NCBI GenBank assembly: GCA_947177005.1
Contig: CAMWSZ010000039.1
Span: 1-12,086, forward strand
Reading direction: 5' to 3'
Origin: an uncultured Clostridia bacterium
GTDB lineage: Bacteria; Bacillota; Clostridia; Oscillospirales; Oscillospiraceae
DNA length: 12,086 nt
The notes under the pieces: generated by a model
Told to the model about the DNA's origin: nothing
The model's input: the letters and a program-made list of their open reading frames with translations, nothing else
Databases searched by the model: none
Part shown: piece by piece, positions 11,204-12,086 of the stretch
Position numbering within the stretch: position 1 is the stretch's first letter
Layout of the letters: every line of letters starts with the position of its first letter
Made by a program: the position numbers and the translations under genes

Positions 11204-12086
11204 ATGTACATTCTGGCAAACGGCAAACTCATTACCCGCGACAGCGCCCTCCCCTACCTGGCTGACGGCGGCGTGGTCATCGACGGAACGAAAATCGCTG
11301 AGGTTGGTTCCACCGCCGGACTGAAAGCCAAATACCCGGACGCGGAGTTTATTGACGCAAAGGGCGGCGTGATTATGCCGGGTCTGGTCAACGCCCACAC
11401 CCATATCTATTCCGCACTGGCCCGCGGCCTGAGCATCAACGGCTACAACGCCTCCAACTTTTTGGAGGTCCTGGAGGGCCAGTGGTGGTACATCGACCGC
11501 CATTTGACCCTGAAGGGCACCCGTGCCAGCGCCGACGCCCTGTATCTGGACTGCATCAAGCAGGGCGTAACCACCATTTTCGACCACCATGCCTCCTTTG
11601 CGGAAATCCCCGGCTCCCTCAATGAAATTGCTGCGTCCGCCAAGCAGTTCGGCATCCGCTCCTGCCTCTGCTACGAGGTCAGCGACCGTGACGGCGAGGA
11701 AAAATGCGATCAGGCGATTCAGGAAAACGCGGATTTTATTACCTACTGCGAGAAAAATCCCAGCGATATGTTGGCGGCGATGTTCGGCGGCCACGCCCTG
11801 TTCACCATCAGCGACAAAACCTTTGAAAAAATGGTTGCCGCCAACAACGGCCGCACCGGTTTCCACATCCACGTCTCCGAGGGCATGAACGACGTCTATG
11901 ACAGCCTGCAAAACTATGGCCGCCGTCCGGTGCAGCGTTTGCAGGACCACGGCATCCTGGGACCCAAAACCCTTCTGGGACACTGTATCCATGTCAATAC
12001 CGCCGAAATGGAGATCATTCGGGAGACCGGAACCATGTGCGTCAACAACCCGGAGAGCAATATGGGCAACGCTGTGGGCTGTTCCC
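11204..12086 (+). CDS. ssnA: SsnA-type aminohydrolase (amidohydrolase superfamily), 5' part
   Basis: The first 294 residues of a metal-dependent amidohydrolase; the gene leaves the window still open (usual length about 440). MYILANGKLITRD begins the N-terminal beta-sandwich. Then come the metal-binding NAHTHIYSALARG (His65, His67), a FDHHAS stretch (127-132), GFHIHVSEG (His221, His223) and LLGHCIHV (His260). NAHTH plus ALARGLS and the FHIHVSEG spacing match SsnA, a putative purine- or hydantoin-type aminohydrolase found with selenium-dependent molybdenum hydroxylases (xanthine dehydrogenase clusters). Its exact substrate is not established. Start: AAGGAGG 11187-11193, 10 nt before ATG 11204. 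The gene is preceded by an attenuator leader, so expression probably answers to a metabolite, perhaps a purine. Downstream partners cannot be seen. Confidence 0.85.
   Translation, partial: MYILANGKLITRDSALPYLADGGVVIDGTKIAEVGSTAGLKAKYPDAEFIDAKGGVIMPGLVNAHTHIYSALARGLSINGYNASNFLEVLEGQWWYIDRHLTLKGTRASADALYLDCIKQGVTTIFDHHASFAEIPGSLNEIAASAKQFGIRSCLCYEVSDRDGEEKCDQAIQENADFITYCEKNPSDMLAAMFGGHALFTISDKTFEKMVAANNGRTGFHIHVSEGMNDVYDSLQNYGRRPVQRLQDHGILGPKTLLGHCIHVNTAEMEIIRETGTMCVNNPESNMGNAVGCS

Overview
The window looks like a chromosomal piece of a spore-lineage, moderately GC-rich gut Clostridia (Oscillospiraceae-like). The basis is purine-rich Shine-Dalgarno sites (AAGGAGG/GGAGG) before almost every gene, a SpoIIM-family protein, an LCP plus SLH cell-wall pair, Ig-like lipoprotein repeats and an SsnA-type aminohydrolase. 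The genus is inference; no rRNA or marker identity could be checked.

Layout. 1-1100: a stand-alone DUF697 membrane protein, a strong hairpin, then a decayed stretch with a headless reading frame and a small unknown ORF (probable mobile-element debris). 1138-3745: a sigma-A promoter drives an LCP-family wall enzyme and a secreted protein with three SLH repeats and a C-terminal transglutaminase-like domain, closed by a terminator. 3763-5144: a PLP aminotransferase with its own promoter, ending at a bidirectional terminator shared with the convergent operon. 5147-7336 (minus): gltX, broken by a one-base deletion in a CCCC/GGGG run, followed by a SpoIIM-like gene overlapping its stop. 7355-8326 (minus): a lipoprotein with two Ig-like repeats and an ECF-type promoter candidate. 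8343-9162: a SLOG-family gene and a divergent small XRE regulator around a long imperfect dyad.

9163-9723 is the most interesting part. It holds two copies of a roughly 160-bp element. Each copy carries a minus-strand promoter (TTGACA-17-TATACT) inside a plus-strand intrinsic terminator, and each would make a short minus-strand RNA ending in a conserved hairpin. Between the copies, a plus-strand promoter (TTGACA-17-TAGAAT) drives a leader whose Shine-Dalgarno is locked in a 10-bp hairpin, then a 31-codon ORF for a Lys-rich, single-helix hydrophobic peptide. The layout is that of a type I toxin-antitoxin locus with a second, orphan antitoxin RNA. I do not recognise the peptide family.

9780-12086: tsaE and tsaB (t6A tRNA modification) overlap as ATGA. 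Then a promoter, a structured roughly 100-nt leader with a perfect intrinsic terminator, and the 5' part of ssnA, which runs off the window. The ssnA leader looks like a transcription attenuator or riboswitch of a class I cannot assign.
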